Shown: positions 29,376 through 38,978, counted from the first letter of the stretch. The stretch: DNA of 64,000 nucleotides from Cognatiluteimonas sedimenti (GCF_022808325.1 NZ_JALGCL010000002.1:435016-499015), one strand, 5' to 3'. Program-made: numbers and translations. Notes: generated by a model not told the origin, from the sequence alone.

Positions 29376-30164
29376 CTAGGGCTGGTAAGGCTCGATCACG
29401 CGCCAGCCCGTGGCATTGCGCGACACCTCGTAGGTTTCGCTGATCGGCGCGGCGCCGGCGTCGCGACGGCGCTGCAGCGCGATGGTGCCGGTGCCGGACG
29501 CGGCGGCGTGGTAGCTGTGGATCGCCAGCAGCGCCAGCTCCGGGCGCGAAGCGCATTGCGACGCCGGCAGGACCTGCCCGGGCGTCGGCGGCAGCAGCGC
29601 CAGCAGGGAAGGCGCAGGATCCTGCCCGTCGACCGACAGGCACACCGACTGGCGGGGGCGCGTGGGCAGTTCTCCGGCGAGTACCGCGACGGCCAGTGCG
29701 TCGGGCGTCGCTGACATCCCGGCCGCCAGGGCGGGTGCCGCGGCGGGGACCGGGGCTGGCGGTTGCGGCTTGCGTTGCGACACGTACGCCAGCGCAACCA
29801 CCACCACGATGGCCAGCAGCAATCCGGCCTTGAGCCGGAACGCACGCTTGCGCCCCGGGTCGTCGGCCATCGCCGGTTCCTCGCTGCGGAACACCGGCAG
29901 GGTGTAGCCGGTCTCCATGCGGGTGCTGTCCAGCAGGCCGGACTTGCGCAGCAGTTCGCGCGCGGCGGGCTGGTCTTCCGAGCGCACCACCCAGACTGCC
30001 GGGATCGGCTCGCTGCGGGCGTGGTCGCGATAACTGAAGTCGCCGCGCAGCCCACCCTTGTAGGAACGTCCGTGGGTGACGCAGGTCTGGATGCCGGCGT
30101 CGCCGAGCAACTTGGCCACGCTCTCGACGTTTTCCAGGCGTGGACTGGCGAACACCCTGCGCAC
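29376..30164 (-). CDS. DUF2007-like membrane-anchored protein
   Basis: 262 aa. Residues 1-75 ([32 protein letters not shown] ... [20 protein letters not shown]) look like the DUF2007 putative signal-transducing domain. A single membrane helix follows at about 111-128 ([16 protein letters not shown]), then a Pro/Ala linker and a ~110-residue C-terminal region that ends [19 protein letters not shown]. The topology suggests a cytoplasmic N-domain and a periplasmic C-domain. It lies 4 bp after tesB, so is co-transcribed. Homologues in Xanthomonas carry vague pathogenicity-related labels; function unknown. Confidence 0.75.
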   Translation of the reverse strand: MRRVFASPRLENVESVAKLLGDAGIQTCVTHGRSYKGGLRGDFSYRDHARSEPIPAVWVVRSEDQPAARELLRKSGLLDSTRMETGYTLPVFRSEEPAMADDPGRKRAFRLKAGLLLAIVVVVALAYVSQRKPQPPAPVPAAAPALAAGMSATPDALAVAVLAGELPTRPRQSVCLSVDGQDPAPSLLALLPPTPGQVLPASQCASRPELALLAIHSYHAAASGTGTIALQRRRDAGAAPISETYEVSRNATGWRVIEPYQP

Positions 30165-30168
30165 GGCG

Positions 30169-31062
30169 TCAGGCCCCCGGCACGTGCGTGGCGGCGGCCG
30201 GGTCGGCGACGACGCGGATCAGGCCTTCCTGCGCGCTGCTTGCCACCAGCTGGCCGGCGCGGTCGTAGACCAGTCCACGCGCCAGCCCGCGCCCGCCCTG
30301 CGCGCTCGGGCTGTCGATCGAATACAGCAGCCATTCGTCGGCGCGGAACGGGCGGTGGAACCATAGCGCGTGGTCGAGCGAAGCCATCTGCACGTTCGGT
30401 TGGTAGTAGCTGATGCCATGCGGGAAGGTCGCGGTGCCGAGCAGGTGGAAATCCGACGCGTAAGCCAGCAGCGCACGATGCAGTTCCGGCGCGTCGCCGA
30501 CGCGTTCGGAGAGCTTGAACCACACGTGCTGGAACGGCGGCCGCTTCGGAGGATTGAGTTCGTCCCGCGGATAGACGTGGCGGAACTCGAACGGCCCCAT
30601 CCGCGACAGCCAGCGCTGCACCTTGGTCGGCAGCCTGGCGAACACGTCCGCAGGCAGCGCGGGCGATGGCTCGATGTCCTCGGGCCCGGGGACCTCGGGC
30701 ATCTTCAGCTGGTGCTCGCCGCCGGGTTCGTGTTCCTGGAACGACGCCGCGCAGAAGAAGATCACCTGCCCGTGCTGGATCGCGGTCACCCGGCGCACCG
30801 AGAAGCTGCCGCCGTCGCGGGTTCGGTCGACGTGGTAGACGATCGGGTGCTCGATGTCGCCCGCGCGCAGGAAATAGGCATGCAGCGAATGCGCGTCGCG
30901 CGGGGCCTGCAGTGTCGCCTGCGCCGCGGACAGTGCCTGCCCGAGCACCTGGCCACCGAATACGTACTTGGTGCCGATGTCGCGGCTCTCCCCCCGGAAC
31001 AGGTTGTCCTCGAGGCGCTCGAGCGACAGCAGTTCGATCAGCTCGGAGACGGGGGAGGTCAT
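30169..31062 (-). CDS. tesB: Acyl-CoA thioesterase II
   Basis: 297 aa; E. coli TesB is 286. It hydrolyses medium- and long-chain acyl-CoA to free acid and CoA. Double hot-dog fold: LSLERLEDNLFRGESRDIGTKYVFGGQVLGQAL and LHAYFLRAGDIEHPIVYHVDRTRDGGSFSVRRVTA in the first half, QMASLDHALWFHRPFRADEWLLY in the second (Asp of the active site). The start MTSPVSELI fits the family. A consensus -10 (TATAAT) lies 28 nt upstream. Confidence 0.95.
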   Translation of the reverse strand: MTSPVSELIELLSLERLEDNLFRGESRDIGTKYVFGGQVLGQALSAAQATLQAPRDAHSLHAYFLRAGDIEHPIVYHVDRTRDGGSFSVRRVTAIQHGQVIFFCAASFQEHEPGGEHQLKMPEVPGPEDIEPSPALPADVFARLPTKVQRWLSRMGPFEFRHVYPRDELNPPKRPPFQHVWFKLSERVGDAPELHRALLAYASDFHLLGTATFPHGISYYQPNVQMASLDHALWFHRPFRADEWLLYSIDSPSAQGGRGLARGLVYDRAGQLVASSAQEGLIRVVADPAAATHVPGA

Positions 31063-31090
31063 GCGCGACGGCCAGCGTGGATGGCCGGCG

Positions 31091-31096
31091 ATTATA
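31091..31096 (-). promoter_or_regulatory. tesB promoter, consensus -10
   Basis: Minus-strand TATAAT followed by CGCCGG, the only perfect consensus -10 noticed in the window. Predicted +1 near 31084, leader about 22 nt. Confidence 0.6.
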
Positions 31097-31127
31097 GCGG
31101 GCGGGTGCAGCGTGGCCCCGACGCCGC

Positions 31128-31712
31128 TCAGGGATCGACGGGCGCCTGCAGGCGTTGCAGGGCGAGCTGCGCCATCACCGCATTCCACGGGAACAGCGGA
31201 CCCGGGTCGCGCTTGCGGCGCACGCGCTTGCCGGGGTCGTCGCTGGCCGGCACCTCGTCGCGGTCCAGGTCCTCGTGCCCGGCGATGAAACGCAGCGCGG
31301 GCAGCTGCTGCTGCAGGTGCCGCAGCAGTGCCAGCAGCGCGGCAACCTGCGCATCCGGATACGGCTCGTCCATGGCCTGGTGCCCAACATCGAGCCAGCG
31401 TGGCCAGCGCCCGCGATTGACCAGCTCGATCCCGATCGCGCGCGGATTGTGGCCGCGGACGTGGTGGGCGACGCGCTCGATGTCGATCCAGCGCTGCACG
31501 CTGCCGTCGCGGTCGATGTAGAAGTGGCCGCTGTTGCCGGTCCCTGATTCCGGATAGAGGATGCGCTCGCCGTATTCGCGCGCGGTGGCCAGGTCGGGCA
31601 GCTCGGTGCAGTGCAGCACCACCAGGTCGACCTGGGTGGGCGCGCGCGGTTGCAGCCGGCCTTCGTAAGGCAGCGCATCGATCGTGATCGCAGGCGACGG
31701 CTCGGGCGGCAT
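31128..31712 (-). CDS. N-acetylmuramoyl-L-alanine amidase (Amidase_2, AmpD-like)
   Basis: 194 aa. It cleaves the bond between muramic acid and the peptide stem. Zn ligands fit VVLHCTEL (first His) and the late FIAGHEDLDRDEV region; also GHFYIDRDGSVQRWIDIERVAHHVRGHNPRAIGIELVNRG. No signal peptide, which fits a cytoplasmic AmpD-type recycling amidase. Start ATG 31712 lies 7 nt from a TAGCAT hexamer, part of a 12-bp palindrome shared with the divergent hydrolase promoter. Confidence 0.9.
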   Translation of the reverse strand: MPPEPSPAITIDALPYEGRLQPRAPTQVDLVVLHCTELPDLATAREYGERILYPESGTGNSGHFYIDRDGSVQRWIDIERVAHHVRGHNPRAIGIELVNRGRWPRWLDVGHQAMDEPYPDAQVAALLALLRHLQQQLPALRFIAGHEDLDRDEVPASDDPGKRVRRKRDPGPLFPWNAVMAQLALQRLQAPVDP

Positions 31713-31718
31713 CGCGCG

Positions 31719-31730
31719 GATGCTAGCATC
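31719..31730. promoter_or_regulatory. Palindromic GATGCTAGCATC, dual -10 for divergent genes
   Basis: A perfect 12-bp palindrome. Read on the minus strand it gives TAGCAT seven nt before the amidase ATG (leaderless). Read on the plus strand it gives TAGCAT (31724-31729) about 40 nt before the hydrolase ATG. Two divergent promoters sharing the same bases would fire exclusively of each other. It contains CTAG, a generally rare tetranucleotide. Confidence 0.45.
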
Positions 31731-31769
31731 GTCGCCGCCGCGATCCGCGTGCGTTCTGCCGGTCACACC

Positions 31770-32300
31770 ATGCGCGGCCACTGCATCCTGTCCCACGGCT
31801 TCGAAAGCGGTCCCGATGCCGCCAAGGTCACGGCGCTGGCCGAAGTCGCGCAGCGTCACGGCTGGAGCCACGAGAGGCCGGATTTCACCGACCTCGACGC
31901 CCGCCACGATGTCAGCGAGCTGGGCGACGTGCCGGCGCGGCTGCAACGGCTGCTGGCCCTGGCACGGGCGGCAGCGGCGAAGGGGCCGCTGTTGCTGGCC
32001 GGCTCCAGCCTTGGCGCCTGGATTTCGGCGCAGGCGTCGCTGCAGGTGGCGGTCACGGGCCTGTTCCTGCTGGCGCCGCCGGTACGGATGGCGCCGGCCC
32101 CGCCCATGGATGCCGCGCGCGTGCCGATCTCCATCGTCCATGGCTGGGACGACGAACTGATCCCGGCCGCCGACGTGGTGGCGTGGGCGCAGCCGCGGCG
32201 CGCGCGCCTGCTGCTGGTCGACGACAGCCACCGCCTGTCCGCGCACGTGGCGGCAAGCGCCGACGCCTTCGCCGCGCTGCTGGCGTCGTTGCCGGCATGA
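31770..32300 (+). CDS. YqiA/YcfP-like small alpha/beta hydrolase
   Basis: 176 aa. [27 protein letters not shown] at the N-terminus, nucleophile in [17 protein letters not shown], then [10 protein letters not shown] (Asp) and DDSHRL (His) form a complete Ser-Asp-His set. Short single-domain esterases of this type are cytoplasmic with poorly known substrates. The stop overlaps rlmL as ATGA. Confidence 0.85.
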   Translation: MRGHCILSHGFESGPDAAKVTALAEVAQRHGWSHERPDFTDLDARHDVSELGDVPARLQRLLALARAAAAKGPLLLAGSSLGAWISAQASLQVAVTGLFLLAPPVRMAPAPPMDAARVPISIVHGWDDELIPAADVVAWAQPRRARLLLVDDSHRLSAHVAASADAFAALLASLPA

Positions 32301-34456
32301 AATTCTTCGCCAGCTGCGGCAAGGGCGTGGAATACCTTCTGGCCGACGAGCTGCTCGCGCTGGGTTGCACCGCCGCGACCGCGGCGCTGGCCGGCGTCAA
32401 TGTCGAAGGCACGCTGGCCGATGCGCAGCGCGCGGTGTTGTGGTCGCGACTGGCCAGCCGGGTGCTGTGGCCGCTGGCCGAATTCGACTGCGCCGACGAA
32501 CACGCGCTGTACGCCGGCGCCGCGGCGTTGCCCTGGCATCGGCACCTGGATGCGGCGATGACGCTGGCGGTCGATGCGCACGTTTCCGGGCAGGCGCTCA
32601 CGCACGAGCGCTACGCCGCGCAGCGGGTCAAGGACGCCGTCGTCGACGTGATGCGCGCCAGCACCGGCGCGCGCCCGGACGTCGATACCGTGGCGCCGGA
32701 CCTGCGCCTGAACCTGGTGGTGCGCAAGGGCAGGGCGATCCTGTCGGTCGACCTCGGCGGGGGTCCGCTGCATCGCCGCGGCTGGCGCCAGCAGCAGGGC
32801 GAGGCGCCGCTGAAGGAAACCCTCGCCGCCGCGGTGCTGCTGCGCGGCGGCTGGCCGCAGCTGTACGCCGAAGGCGGTGCGCTGCTCGACCCGATGTGCG
32901 GCAGCGGCACGCTGCTGATCGAAGGCGCGCTGATGGCCGCCGATGTCGCCCCCGGCCTGCAGCGGCATGTCGACGTGCACGGCGGCGAACGCCAACCGTC
33001 GCGCTGGCTCGGCTTCGATGCAACGGCGTGGCAGTCGCTGGTCGCCGCAGCGCGCGAGCGCGAACGCGTCGGCCGCGCCGGGTTGCGCCCGGTGTTCTCC
33101 GGCAGCGACGTGGATCCGCATGCGATCCGTGCGGCCAACGGCAATGCGACCCTGGCCGGGCTGGCCGGTGTCATCCACTTCGACACGCACCCCATCGAAG
33201 CCGTGCCGGTGCAGGCCGCCGCCCGTGGCCTGGTCGCCTGCAACCCCCCCTACGATGCGCGCCTGGCCGCGGACCCGGCGCTGTACCGCGCGCTGGGAGC
33301 GGCGTTGCAGCGCGCGGTCCCCGGCTGGCGCGCCAGCCTGCTGTGCGGCGACGCCGGCCTGGCCCGCGCCACCGGCCTGCGCGCAGGGAAGCGGTACCAG
33401 CTGTTCAACGGTGCGCTGGAATGCACGTTGATCGTGGTCGATCCGGTCCTGCCCCCCGCGCGCGACGGCGCCGACGCGCCGGTGGCGCTCTCCGATGGCG
33501 CGCGGATGATCGCCAACCGCCTGCGCAAGAACCTGAAGAAGCTCAAGCCCTGGCGCGAGCGCGAAGGCGTGTCCTGCTATCGCGCCTACGACGCGGACCT
33601 GCCCGAATACGCCGCCGCGATCGACGTCTACGCCGAGGCCGACGATCCGTCGCGGCAGTGGCTGCACGTGCAGGAATACGCGGCGCCGGCCGAAATCCCG
33701 GAAGCGGTGGCGCGGCGGCGCCTCAACGAACTGCTGACCGCCGCGCGCGACGTGTTCGCACTGCCGCGCGAGCGGATCGCGTTGAAGACCCGGGCCATCG
33801 GCAAGGGCGGCAGCAAGTACGCCGGCGGCTTCGATCGCCGCGGTGACTACCTGGTCGTGCGCGAGGGCGATGCGCGGCTGCGCGTGAACCTGTTCGACTA
33901 CCTGGACACCGGCCTGTTCCTCGACCATCGGCCGATGCGGCTGCGCATCGCCGATGAGGCGCACGACACCCGCTTCCTCAACCTGTTCGGTTACACCGGT
34001 GCCGCGACCGTGCATGCCGCGCTCCGCGGCGCGCGCAGCACCACGACCGTGGACCTGTCGGCGACCTACCTGCAGTGGTGCGCCGGCAACCTGCAGGAGA
34101 ACGAGGTCGGCGGCGCAAGGCACCGGCTGGTGCAGGCCGACGCGCTGCAATGGCTGCAGGCCGACATCGGCCAGTACGACCTGGTGTTCTGCGATCCGCC
34201 GACGTTCTCCAATTCCAGCCGGGCGCGGGATTTCGACGTGCAGGCCGAACACGTGCGCCTGCTGCGCGCCGCGGTCGCGCGGCTGGCGCCGGGCGGGGTG
34301 CTGTATTTCTCCAACAACTTCCGCCGCTTCCGCCTGGATGGCGAGGCGATCGCGGAGTTCGCCAGTTGCGAGGACGTCAGCGCAGCGACGATCCCGCCGG
34401 ATTTCGCCCGCGATCCACGCATCCACCGCTGCTGGCGGCTGCAGCGGCGCAGTTGA
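32297..34456 (+). CDS. rlmL: Fused 23S rRNA methyltransferase RlmK/RlmL
   Basis: 719 aa fused enzyme, as in E. coli (702). The N-terminal part has a THUMP domain and an m2G methyltransferase with NPPYD at residue 316 (G2445). The C-terminal part is a second Rossmann methyltransferase with [18 protein letters not shown] and CDPPTFSNS (Asp633), for m7G2069. Start ATG 32297 is coupled to the preceding hydrolase gene. Both methyltransferase halves look intact. Confidence 0.96.
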   Translation: MKFFASCGKGVEYLLADELLALGCTAATAALAGVNVEGTLADAQRAVLWSRLASRVLWPLAEFDCADEHALYAGAAALPWHRHLDAAMTLAVDAHVSGQALTHERYAAQRVKDAVVDVMRASTGARPDVDTVAPDLRLNLVVRKGRAILSVDLGGGPLHRRGWRQQQGEAPLKETLAAAVLLRGGWPQLYAEGGALLDPMCGSGTLLIEGALMAADVAPGLQRHVDVHGGERQPSRWLGFDATAWQSLVAAARERERVGRAGLRPVFSGSDVDPHAIRAANGNATLAGLAGVIHFDTHPIEAVPVQAAARGLVACNPPYDARLAADPALYRALGAALQRAVPGWRASLLCGDAGLARATGLRAGKRYQLFNGALECTLIVVDPVLPPARDGADAPVALSDGARMIANRLRKNLKKLKPWREREGVSCYRAYDADLPEYAAAIDVYAEADDPSRQWLHVQEYAAPAEIPEAVARRRLNELLTAARDVFALPRERIALKTRAIGKGGSKYAGGFDRRGDYLVVREGDARLRVNLFDYLDTGLFLDHRPMRLRIADEAHDTRFLNLFGYTGAATVHAALRGARSTTTVDLSATYLQWCAGNLQENEVGGARHRLVQADALQWLQADIGQYDLVFCDPPTFSNSSRARDFDVQAEHVRLLRAAVARLAPGGVLYFSNNFRRFRLDGEAIAEFASCEDVSAATIPPDFARDPRIHRCWRLQRRS

Positions 34457-34491
34457 CGCCCGGTGCACCAGGCTAGCCGCAGACTCGCCGC

Positions 34492-35208
34492 ATGCACGTC
34501 CACCCCCGGCCTCGCCATCGCCCGCTCCGTCGCTGGGACTTCTTCCGCCGCTGGATGCGCAATCCGCGCGCGGTCGCGGCGGTAGCGCCTTCGAGCCGTG
34601 AACTGGCGCGGTGCATGGTCGACGAGCTTCCCGCCGACGCACGCCGCGTCATCGAGCTCGGGCCGGGCACCGGGGTCATGACCGAGGCGCTGCTCGCGCA
34701 CGGGTTGCGACCGGAGGCATTGCTGGCGGTGGAGCTGGATCCGGCATTGCACCGGGCGTTGCAGGCGCGTTTCCCGCAGCTGCGCGTGGTCCACGGCGAT
34801 GCACGGGACCTGCGGGCGCTGGCGCAGGGTTTCGCCGCGCCCGGCACGCTCGATGCGGTGGTCTCCAGCCTCGGCCTGCTGGGCATGGACGAGGGCGATC
34901 GCGGCGCCATCCTGGCTGCGGCGTTCGCGCTGCTGCGCGAAGGCGGACGCTTCATCCAGTTCACCTATGGCGTCAGCTCGCCGCTCGCTGCCGCGCAACT
35001 GCGCCGGCTCGGCCTGCGCGGTCGCCGTGGCGCCTTCGTCCTGCGCAACCTGCCGCCGGCGACGGTCTACGTGTATACCCGCGCTGGCGACGTCGAACGC
35101 GCCACCGCACGCAACGGCGCGGGCGATGGCCCACGTCCGCAGCCACCGGCGCAATCCAGCGTTCCAGCGATGGCGCTGGCAGGTCGCCGACGCCGCCACG
35201 ATCCTTGA
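34492..35208 (+). CDS. SAM-dependent methyltransferase, phospholipid N-methyltransferase (PmtA)-like
   Basis: 238 aa. WDFFRRWMRNPRAVAAVAPSSRELARCMV followed by RRVIELGPGTGVMTEALLAHGL is the pattern of bacterial PmtA-like and KsgA-related enzymes; the N-terminal amphipathic stretch usually contacts the membrane. DAVVSSLGLLGMD is motif IV. PmtA methylates phosphatidylethanolamine toward phosphatidylcholine, but this cannot be proved by eye. About 40 C-terminal residues are low-complexity Pro/Arg/Gln. A CAGACT hexamer ends 6 nt before the ATG. Confidence 0.8.
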   Translation: MHVHPRPRHRPLRRWDFFRRWMRNPRAVAAVAPSSRELARCMVDELPADARRVIELGPGTGVMTEALLAHGLRPEALLAVELDPALHRALQARFPQLRVVHGDARDLRALAQGFAAPGTLDAVVSSLGLLGMDEGDRGAILAAAFALLREGGRFIQFTYGVSSPLAAAQLRRLGLRGRRGAFVLRNLPPATVYVYTRAGDVERATARNGAGDGPRPQPPAQSSVPAMALAGRRRRHDP

Positions 35209-35232
35209 GTCCAGAATCTTCGAGGAGGCTCC

Positions 35233-36117
35233 ATGGACAGCACTGCTCCCGCTCCCGCTCCCGCGCGCGCCCACGTCGCCCGCGTGCTGCGAGGCACCCC
35301 CACGTCCGACGGCGCCGGGGTCAAGCTGACCCGCGTGATCGGCGGCCCGCAGCTGGACATGCTCGATCCGTTCCTCCTGCTCGACGAATTCGGCACCGAC
35401 CGCGCGGAGGACTACATCGCCGGTTTCCCCGAGCATCCGCATCGCGGCTTCGAGACCGTCACGTACATGCTCGACGGGCGCATGCGCCACAAGGACAACC
35501 ACGGCAACGAAGGCCTGCTGGTGCCCGGCAGCGTGCAGTGGATGACTGCCGGCCGCGGCCTGGTGCATTCGGAGATGCCCGAGCAGGAGGCAGGCCGCAT
35601 GCGCGGCTTCCAGCTGTGGGTCAACCTGCCGGCGAGCGCCAAGATGACGCAGCCGCGCTACCAGGAATTCGCGCCCGGGCAAATCCCGGTAGTGGCGCCG
35701 GCACCCGGCGTCAGCGTCAAGGTGATCGCCGGCGCGGTCGCGGACGCCGAGGGTCGCGCGGTGCCCGGCCCGATCGTGCAACCCGCCACCGATCCGCTGT
35801 ACGTGGACATCACCCTGGATGCCGACGCCGCATGGCGACTGGCGTTGCCGCAGGGCCACAGCGCGTTCGCCTACGTGTTCGAAGGCACGGCGAGCCTGGG
35901 CGAGGGCGACGAGGCGCGTGCGCTGCCGGCGCAGCAGCTGGGCGTACTCGGCGGCGGCGAACTGCTGGAGATGCGTGCCGGTAACCAGGGTGCGCGACTG
36001 ATCCTGGTTGCCGGGCGTCCGCTGCGCGAGCCGGTCGCGCGTTATGGCCCGTTCGTGATGAACACGAAGGAGCAGGTGATGCAGGCCTTCGTCGATTTCC
36101 AGGAAGGCCGCTTCTAG
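35233..36117 (+). CDS. Pirin family protein (copy 1)
   Basis: 294 aa bicupin. DPFLLLDEFGTD and HPHRGFETVTYMLDGRMRHKDNHGN carry the N-terminal metal-binding His residues. GSVQWMTAGRGLVHSEMP and the C-terminal RPLREPVARYGPFVMNTKEQVMQAF(V)DFQEGRF end are standard pirin. Bacterial pirins include quercetinase-like oxygenases and regulators; role unknown. Strong Shine-Dalgarno (GAGGAGG). A second, divergent pirin lies at 36814-37674. Confidence 0.93.
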   Translation: MDSTAPAPAPARAHVARVLRGTPTSDGAGVKLTRVIGGPQLDMLDPFLLLDEFGTDRAEDYIAGFPEHPHRGFETVTYMLDGRMRHKDNHGNEGLLVPGSVQWMTAGRGLVHSEMPEQEAGRMRGFQLWVNLPASAKMTQPRYQEFAPGQIPVVAPAPGVSVKVIAGAVADAEGRAVPGPIVQPATDPLYVDITLDADAAWRLALPQGHSAFAYVFEGTASLGEGDEARALPAQQLGVLGGGELLEMRAGNQGARLILVAGRPLREPVARYGPFVMNTKEQVMQAFVDFQEGRF

Positions 36118-36211
36118 CCCAGCCCGATGCGTGGCTCATCGGTACGCCGATGGCCGCGCGCCGCGGACGTGCAACCGCGCACCGCGGGTGCCGTCGCCGC
36201 GGGCCGCCGGC

Positions 36212-36676
36212 CTAGTTGCCGGCGACCTGCTCGCCGCCGCCGCCGGCGCGGAAGCGCAGCGCGCCGACCAGCTGGTAATCGGCGGCCAGCGCGTCCGTTG
36301 AGTCGGCCTGCAGCCAGATGTGCGCGTAACGCCCGTCGGCCAGCTGCAGCAGTGTCTCGCGCGCCTGCACGCCCGGGGCAGTGGCGATCTCTGCGCGGTA
36401 CCAGACCACGTCGCGGCCGTCGACGCGCCCGCTTTCCTTGCCGCTGCGCGGATTGGGCTCGAAGTTGGGCGCCGCGCTGACGTAAAGGCCGAAGGCCTCG
36501 GATCCATCGCTGCGCAGCGCGCGGCAGAAATCGCTGTCGGCGGTGCTTCGGGCTTCCCAGGTCAGCCCGGCGCCGGCGGGCAGTTGCGGGCAGGCTGCGG
36601 CCTGTTGCGCGTCCTGCGCGTTGGCGCCGCTCGCCGACAGCAGGCCCGCAAGCATCAGTGCCGTGGTCTTGTTCAT
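36212..36676 (-). CDS. Secreted hypothetical protein
   Basis: 154 aa. Clear signal peptide (cleavage after ANA, residue 20). The mature part has two Cys (ACPQLP and DFCRAL), enough for one disulfide, and mixed beta features (WYRAEIATAPGVQARETLLQLADGRYAHIWLQAD). No family recognised. It has a good promoter of its own (36719-36747), supporting a real gene and this start. Confidence 0.75.
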   Translation of the reverse strand: MNKTTALMLAGLLSASGANAQDAQQAAACPQLPAGAGLTWEARSTADSDFCRALRSDGSEAFGLYVSAAPNFEPNPRSGKESGRVDGRDVVWYRAEIATAPGVQARETLLQLADGRYAHIWLQADSTDALAADYQLVGALRFRAGGGGEQVAGN

Positions 36677-36718
36677 TCGATCGCCCCCTCGCGGTCGTTT
36701 GCGACATGACACGCCCCG

Positions 36719-36747
36719 AACATAGTCCAGGCGCCGCGCGTTGACAA
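36719..36747 (-). promoter_or_regulatory. Promoter of the secreted hypothetical protein gene
   Basis: Minus strand: -35 TTGTCA (plus 36742-36747), 17-bp spacer, -10 TATGTT (plus 36719-36724). Leader about 36 nt. One of the best -35/-10 pairs in the window. Confidence 0.65.
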
Positions 36748-36813
36748 ATGCCGCCGGTCGGCGGCGTGGTTGCGGTCGTGCGGCGGCCGTCGCCAGTGCC
36801 CGCATTCAGCTTC

Positions 36814-37674
36814 TCAGCGATCGGGCAGGGGGATGAACTCGTCGTCGCCCGGGACGGTGCCGAAACGGCCGTCGCGCCAGTCCTGCTTGGCCTGCTCGAT
36901 CCGGTCCTTCGAGCTGGACACGAAGTTCCACCACAAGTGGCGCGGCCCGTCGAGCGGTTCGCCACCGAGCAGCATCGCCTTCAGCGGTGTCTTCGCGCGC
37001 AGCGCATGGGTCACGCCGCGATCCAGCACCACGAGGTGCTGCGCCGGGATGTCGGCTCCGTCGAGTTGCGCCTGGCCTTCGAGCACGTACAACGCGCGTT
37101 CCGGGTGCGAGGGTTCCAGTGCGAGATGCGCATCCGGCGCGAGGTCGATGGCGACGTTGAGCGTGTCGGCGAACACCCGCACCGGCGATTCAAGCCCGTA
37201 GCCGCGCCCGGCGATCACTCGCAGCACCGTGCCATCGCGTTCGCTGCGTGGCAGGGTCGCGGCCGGATGATGGTGGAATTCCGGTGCTGTTTCTTCGTGC
37301 GCCCGCGGCAGCGCGACCCAGGTCTGCATGCCATGCAGGGGATGCCCGCCCTCGCGCAGGGTCTGCGGCGTGCGTTCGGAATGGGCGATGCCGCGGCCGG
37401 CGGTCATCCAGTTGACGTCGCCGGGACTGATGTCCTGCAGGCTGCCGAGCGTGTCGCGATGGGTGATCGTGCCGGACCACAGGAAGGTCACCGTGGCCAG
37501 GCCGATGTGCGGATGCGGGCGCACGTCGATGCCGCGGCCCGGTTCGAAGATCGCCGGGCCCATGTGGTCGACGAACACGAACGGGCCGACGCTGCGCGCC
37601 TGCAGCGTCGGCACGGCACGCCGTACCTGGAAGCCACCGAGGTCGTGCACGCGCGGGGCGATCGTCGTGGTCAT
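36814..37674 (-). CDS. Pirin family protein (copy 2)
   Basis: 286 aa bicupin. HPHIGLATVTFLWSG and DVNWMTAGRGIAHSERTP carry the metal-binding set; GPRHLWWNFVSSSKDRIEQAKQDWRDGRFGTVPGDDEFIPLP is the typical C-terminus of the YhaK/pirin subgroup. Clearly a different subgroup from copy 1 at 35233. Start MTTTIAPRVHDLGGFQVRR. Promoter not evident. Confidence 0.93.
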   Translation of the reverse strand: MTTTIAPRVHDLGGFQVRRAVPTLQARSVGPFVFVDHMGPAIFEPGRGIDVRPHPHIGLATVTFLWSGTITHRDTLGSLQDISPGDVNWMTAGRGIAHSERTPQTLREGGHPLHGMQTWVALPRAHEETAPEFHHHPAATLPRSERDGTVLRVIAGRGYGLESPVRVFADTLNVAIDLAPDAHLALEPSHPERALYVLEGQAQLDGADIPAQHLVVLDRGVTHALRAKTPLKAMLLGGEPLDGPRHLWWNFVSSSKDRIEQAKQDWRDGRFGTVPGDDEFIPLPDR

Positions 37675-37764
37675 GCCGGGCTCCGCGATGGACTGCGACG
37701 AGCATGCCACGCGCCGGCGCGCTGGAGGGAACGCCGGACGCAACGCTGCGTTGCCGGATGTTCC

Positions 37765-38178
37765 TCAGTCGGCGCGATCGACCCGGAGGCTGGCCGCCGG
37801 CGGCTCGTCGAAGCTCAGCGACAGCAGGCTCAGGCGCCGCTCGCCGATGGCATGCACCTTGTCGCCCTTGGTCGTGTGCAGGCTGAAGGTCTCGGAGGCA
37901 CCGGACGCGGGTTGCCACTGGAACACGAGTTCGGCATCGCCCGCCCAGATGCACTGCTGGCCGGGCCGGCAGCGCGAGTCGTTGGCGACCTCCACGAAAC
38001 GCAACCGGCTTTGGTCGGCGAGGGCCACGTCCTGCTGCGGCAACAGGTTGAACGGCGTGCCATCGGCCACCGGGTTCATGGCGACGGGTCCGGGGCCGTC
38101 GCCCGCAGGCGCGGTCCCGCAGGCGGCCAATGCGAGGAGCAGCAGGGTGGCGAGGCTGCGTGGGGCGCTGATCGACAT
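37765..38178 (-). CDS. Small lipoprotein of unknown function
   Basis: 137 aa. Lipobox LAAC (Cys20), then a soluble domain with a Cys pair (DSRCRPGQQCIWAGDAELVF) that could form a disulfide, and beta-rich segments ending SLSFDEPPAASLRVD. The CxxxxxC-IWAG pattern occurs in several xanthomonad and marine lipoproteins, function unknown. A -10 (TACACT, plus 38207-38212) lies 29 nt upstream, and AGGAAC serves as Shine-Dalgarno. Confidence 0.8.
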   Translation of the reverse strand: MSISAPRSLATLLLLALAACGTAPAGDGPGPVAMNPVADGTPFNLLPQQDVALADQSRLRFVEVANDSRCRPGQQCIWAGDAELVFQWQPASGASETFSLHTTKGDKVHAIGERRLSLLSLSFDEPPAASLRVDRAD

Positions 38179-38251
38179 GTCCGGTTCCTGCAAGGGGTGT
38201 CCCGGAAGTGTAGGCATCGGTCGCGCAGGCGGGGTGAAAGCGGCATGGAGG

Positions 38252-38965
38252 TCATCGGCGTGGCCCGTCGAGGTGCGATGCGATTCGATTTGCCAGGCGG
38301 ATCGGCTCGGGCACGCGATCGCTGGTGGTGAAGCGCATCGCCAGTTGCGCCGCGGCCGTCATCGACACGCGGTGGCCGGGCGACACCACCAGAGGTTCGC
38401 CGCCGTGCCTGCTGCGCAACAGCCAGCCGACCTGCTGGCCGCCATCGCGCAGGGGCGTGTGCGCGCCGCGGATGTCGTGCAGGGGCGCCGCGGTGCCGAC
38501 CAGGATCGAACCGGCGATGCCGACGCTCGCGAGACCGGCGACCACGCCGAAGTGCGAGGCGAGGCCGAGCCGCCGCGGATGGGCGATGCCATGGCCTTGG
38601 ACGAGGACCAGGTCGGGGCGCTGCGGCAGCATCTCCAGCGCCTGCAGCAACAAGGGCAGGTCATGGAAGCTGCGCAGGTCCGGGGGGCAGGGCGCGGCGG
38701 AGGCTGCGCGCGCGACCTGCTCGCCGATTACTTCGAGCGTTCCTGCGTCCAGCAGCACCGCGGCGGCACGGGTGACGGTGCCGCCGTCCTCGAGCCCGAC
38801 GTCCAAGCCGGCGACCGTGCGCAGCGGCTCGTGGAAGTCGTCGCGCACCACGACCCGACGTGCCCATTCCCGCTGCAAAGATTGCGCACCGGCGACGTTC
38901 CCGTCCCAGCCCGGCATGGCCAGGCCGGGCTCGTGCCGGGGCTGCGATGCGGGCGGGACGTCCAT
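38252..38965 (-). CDS. nfi: Endonuclease V
   Basis: 237 aa from ATG 38965; E. coli Nfi is 223. It nicks DNA near deoxyinosine. Family motifs: VAGLDVGLEDGG (catalytic Asp), VQGHGIAHPRRLGLASHFGVV, the GQQVGWLLRSR strand and SPGHRVS. The frame is open to 39016, but a TAGCAT hexamer lies 7 nt before ATG 38965, matching the leaderless pattern seen at other genes and favouring this start. Same strand as mfd, 77 bp downstream of it. Confidence 0.9.
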   Translation of the reverse strand: MDVPPASQPRHEPGLAMPGWDGNVAGAQSLQREWARRVVVRDDFHEPLRTVAGLDVGLEDGGTVTRAAAVLLDAGTLEVIGEQVARAASAAPCPPDLRSFHDLPLLLQALEMLPQRPDLVLVQGHGIAHPRRLGLASHFGVVAGLASVGIAGSILVGTAAPLHDIRGAHTPLRDGGQQVGWLLRSRHGGEPLVVSPGHRVSMTAAAQLAMRFTTSDRVPEPIRLANRIASHLDGPRR

Positions 38966-38972
38966 GGCGGCC

Positions 38973-38978
38973 ATGCTA
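38973..38978 (-). promoter_or_regulatory. nfi -10, seven nt before the chosen ATG (leaderless)
   Basis: Minus-strand TAGCAT then GGCCGCC then ATG 38965. The identical hexamer and spacing precede the amidase at 31712. Confidence 0.45.
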
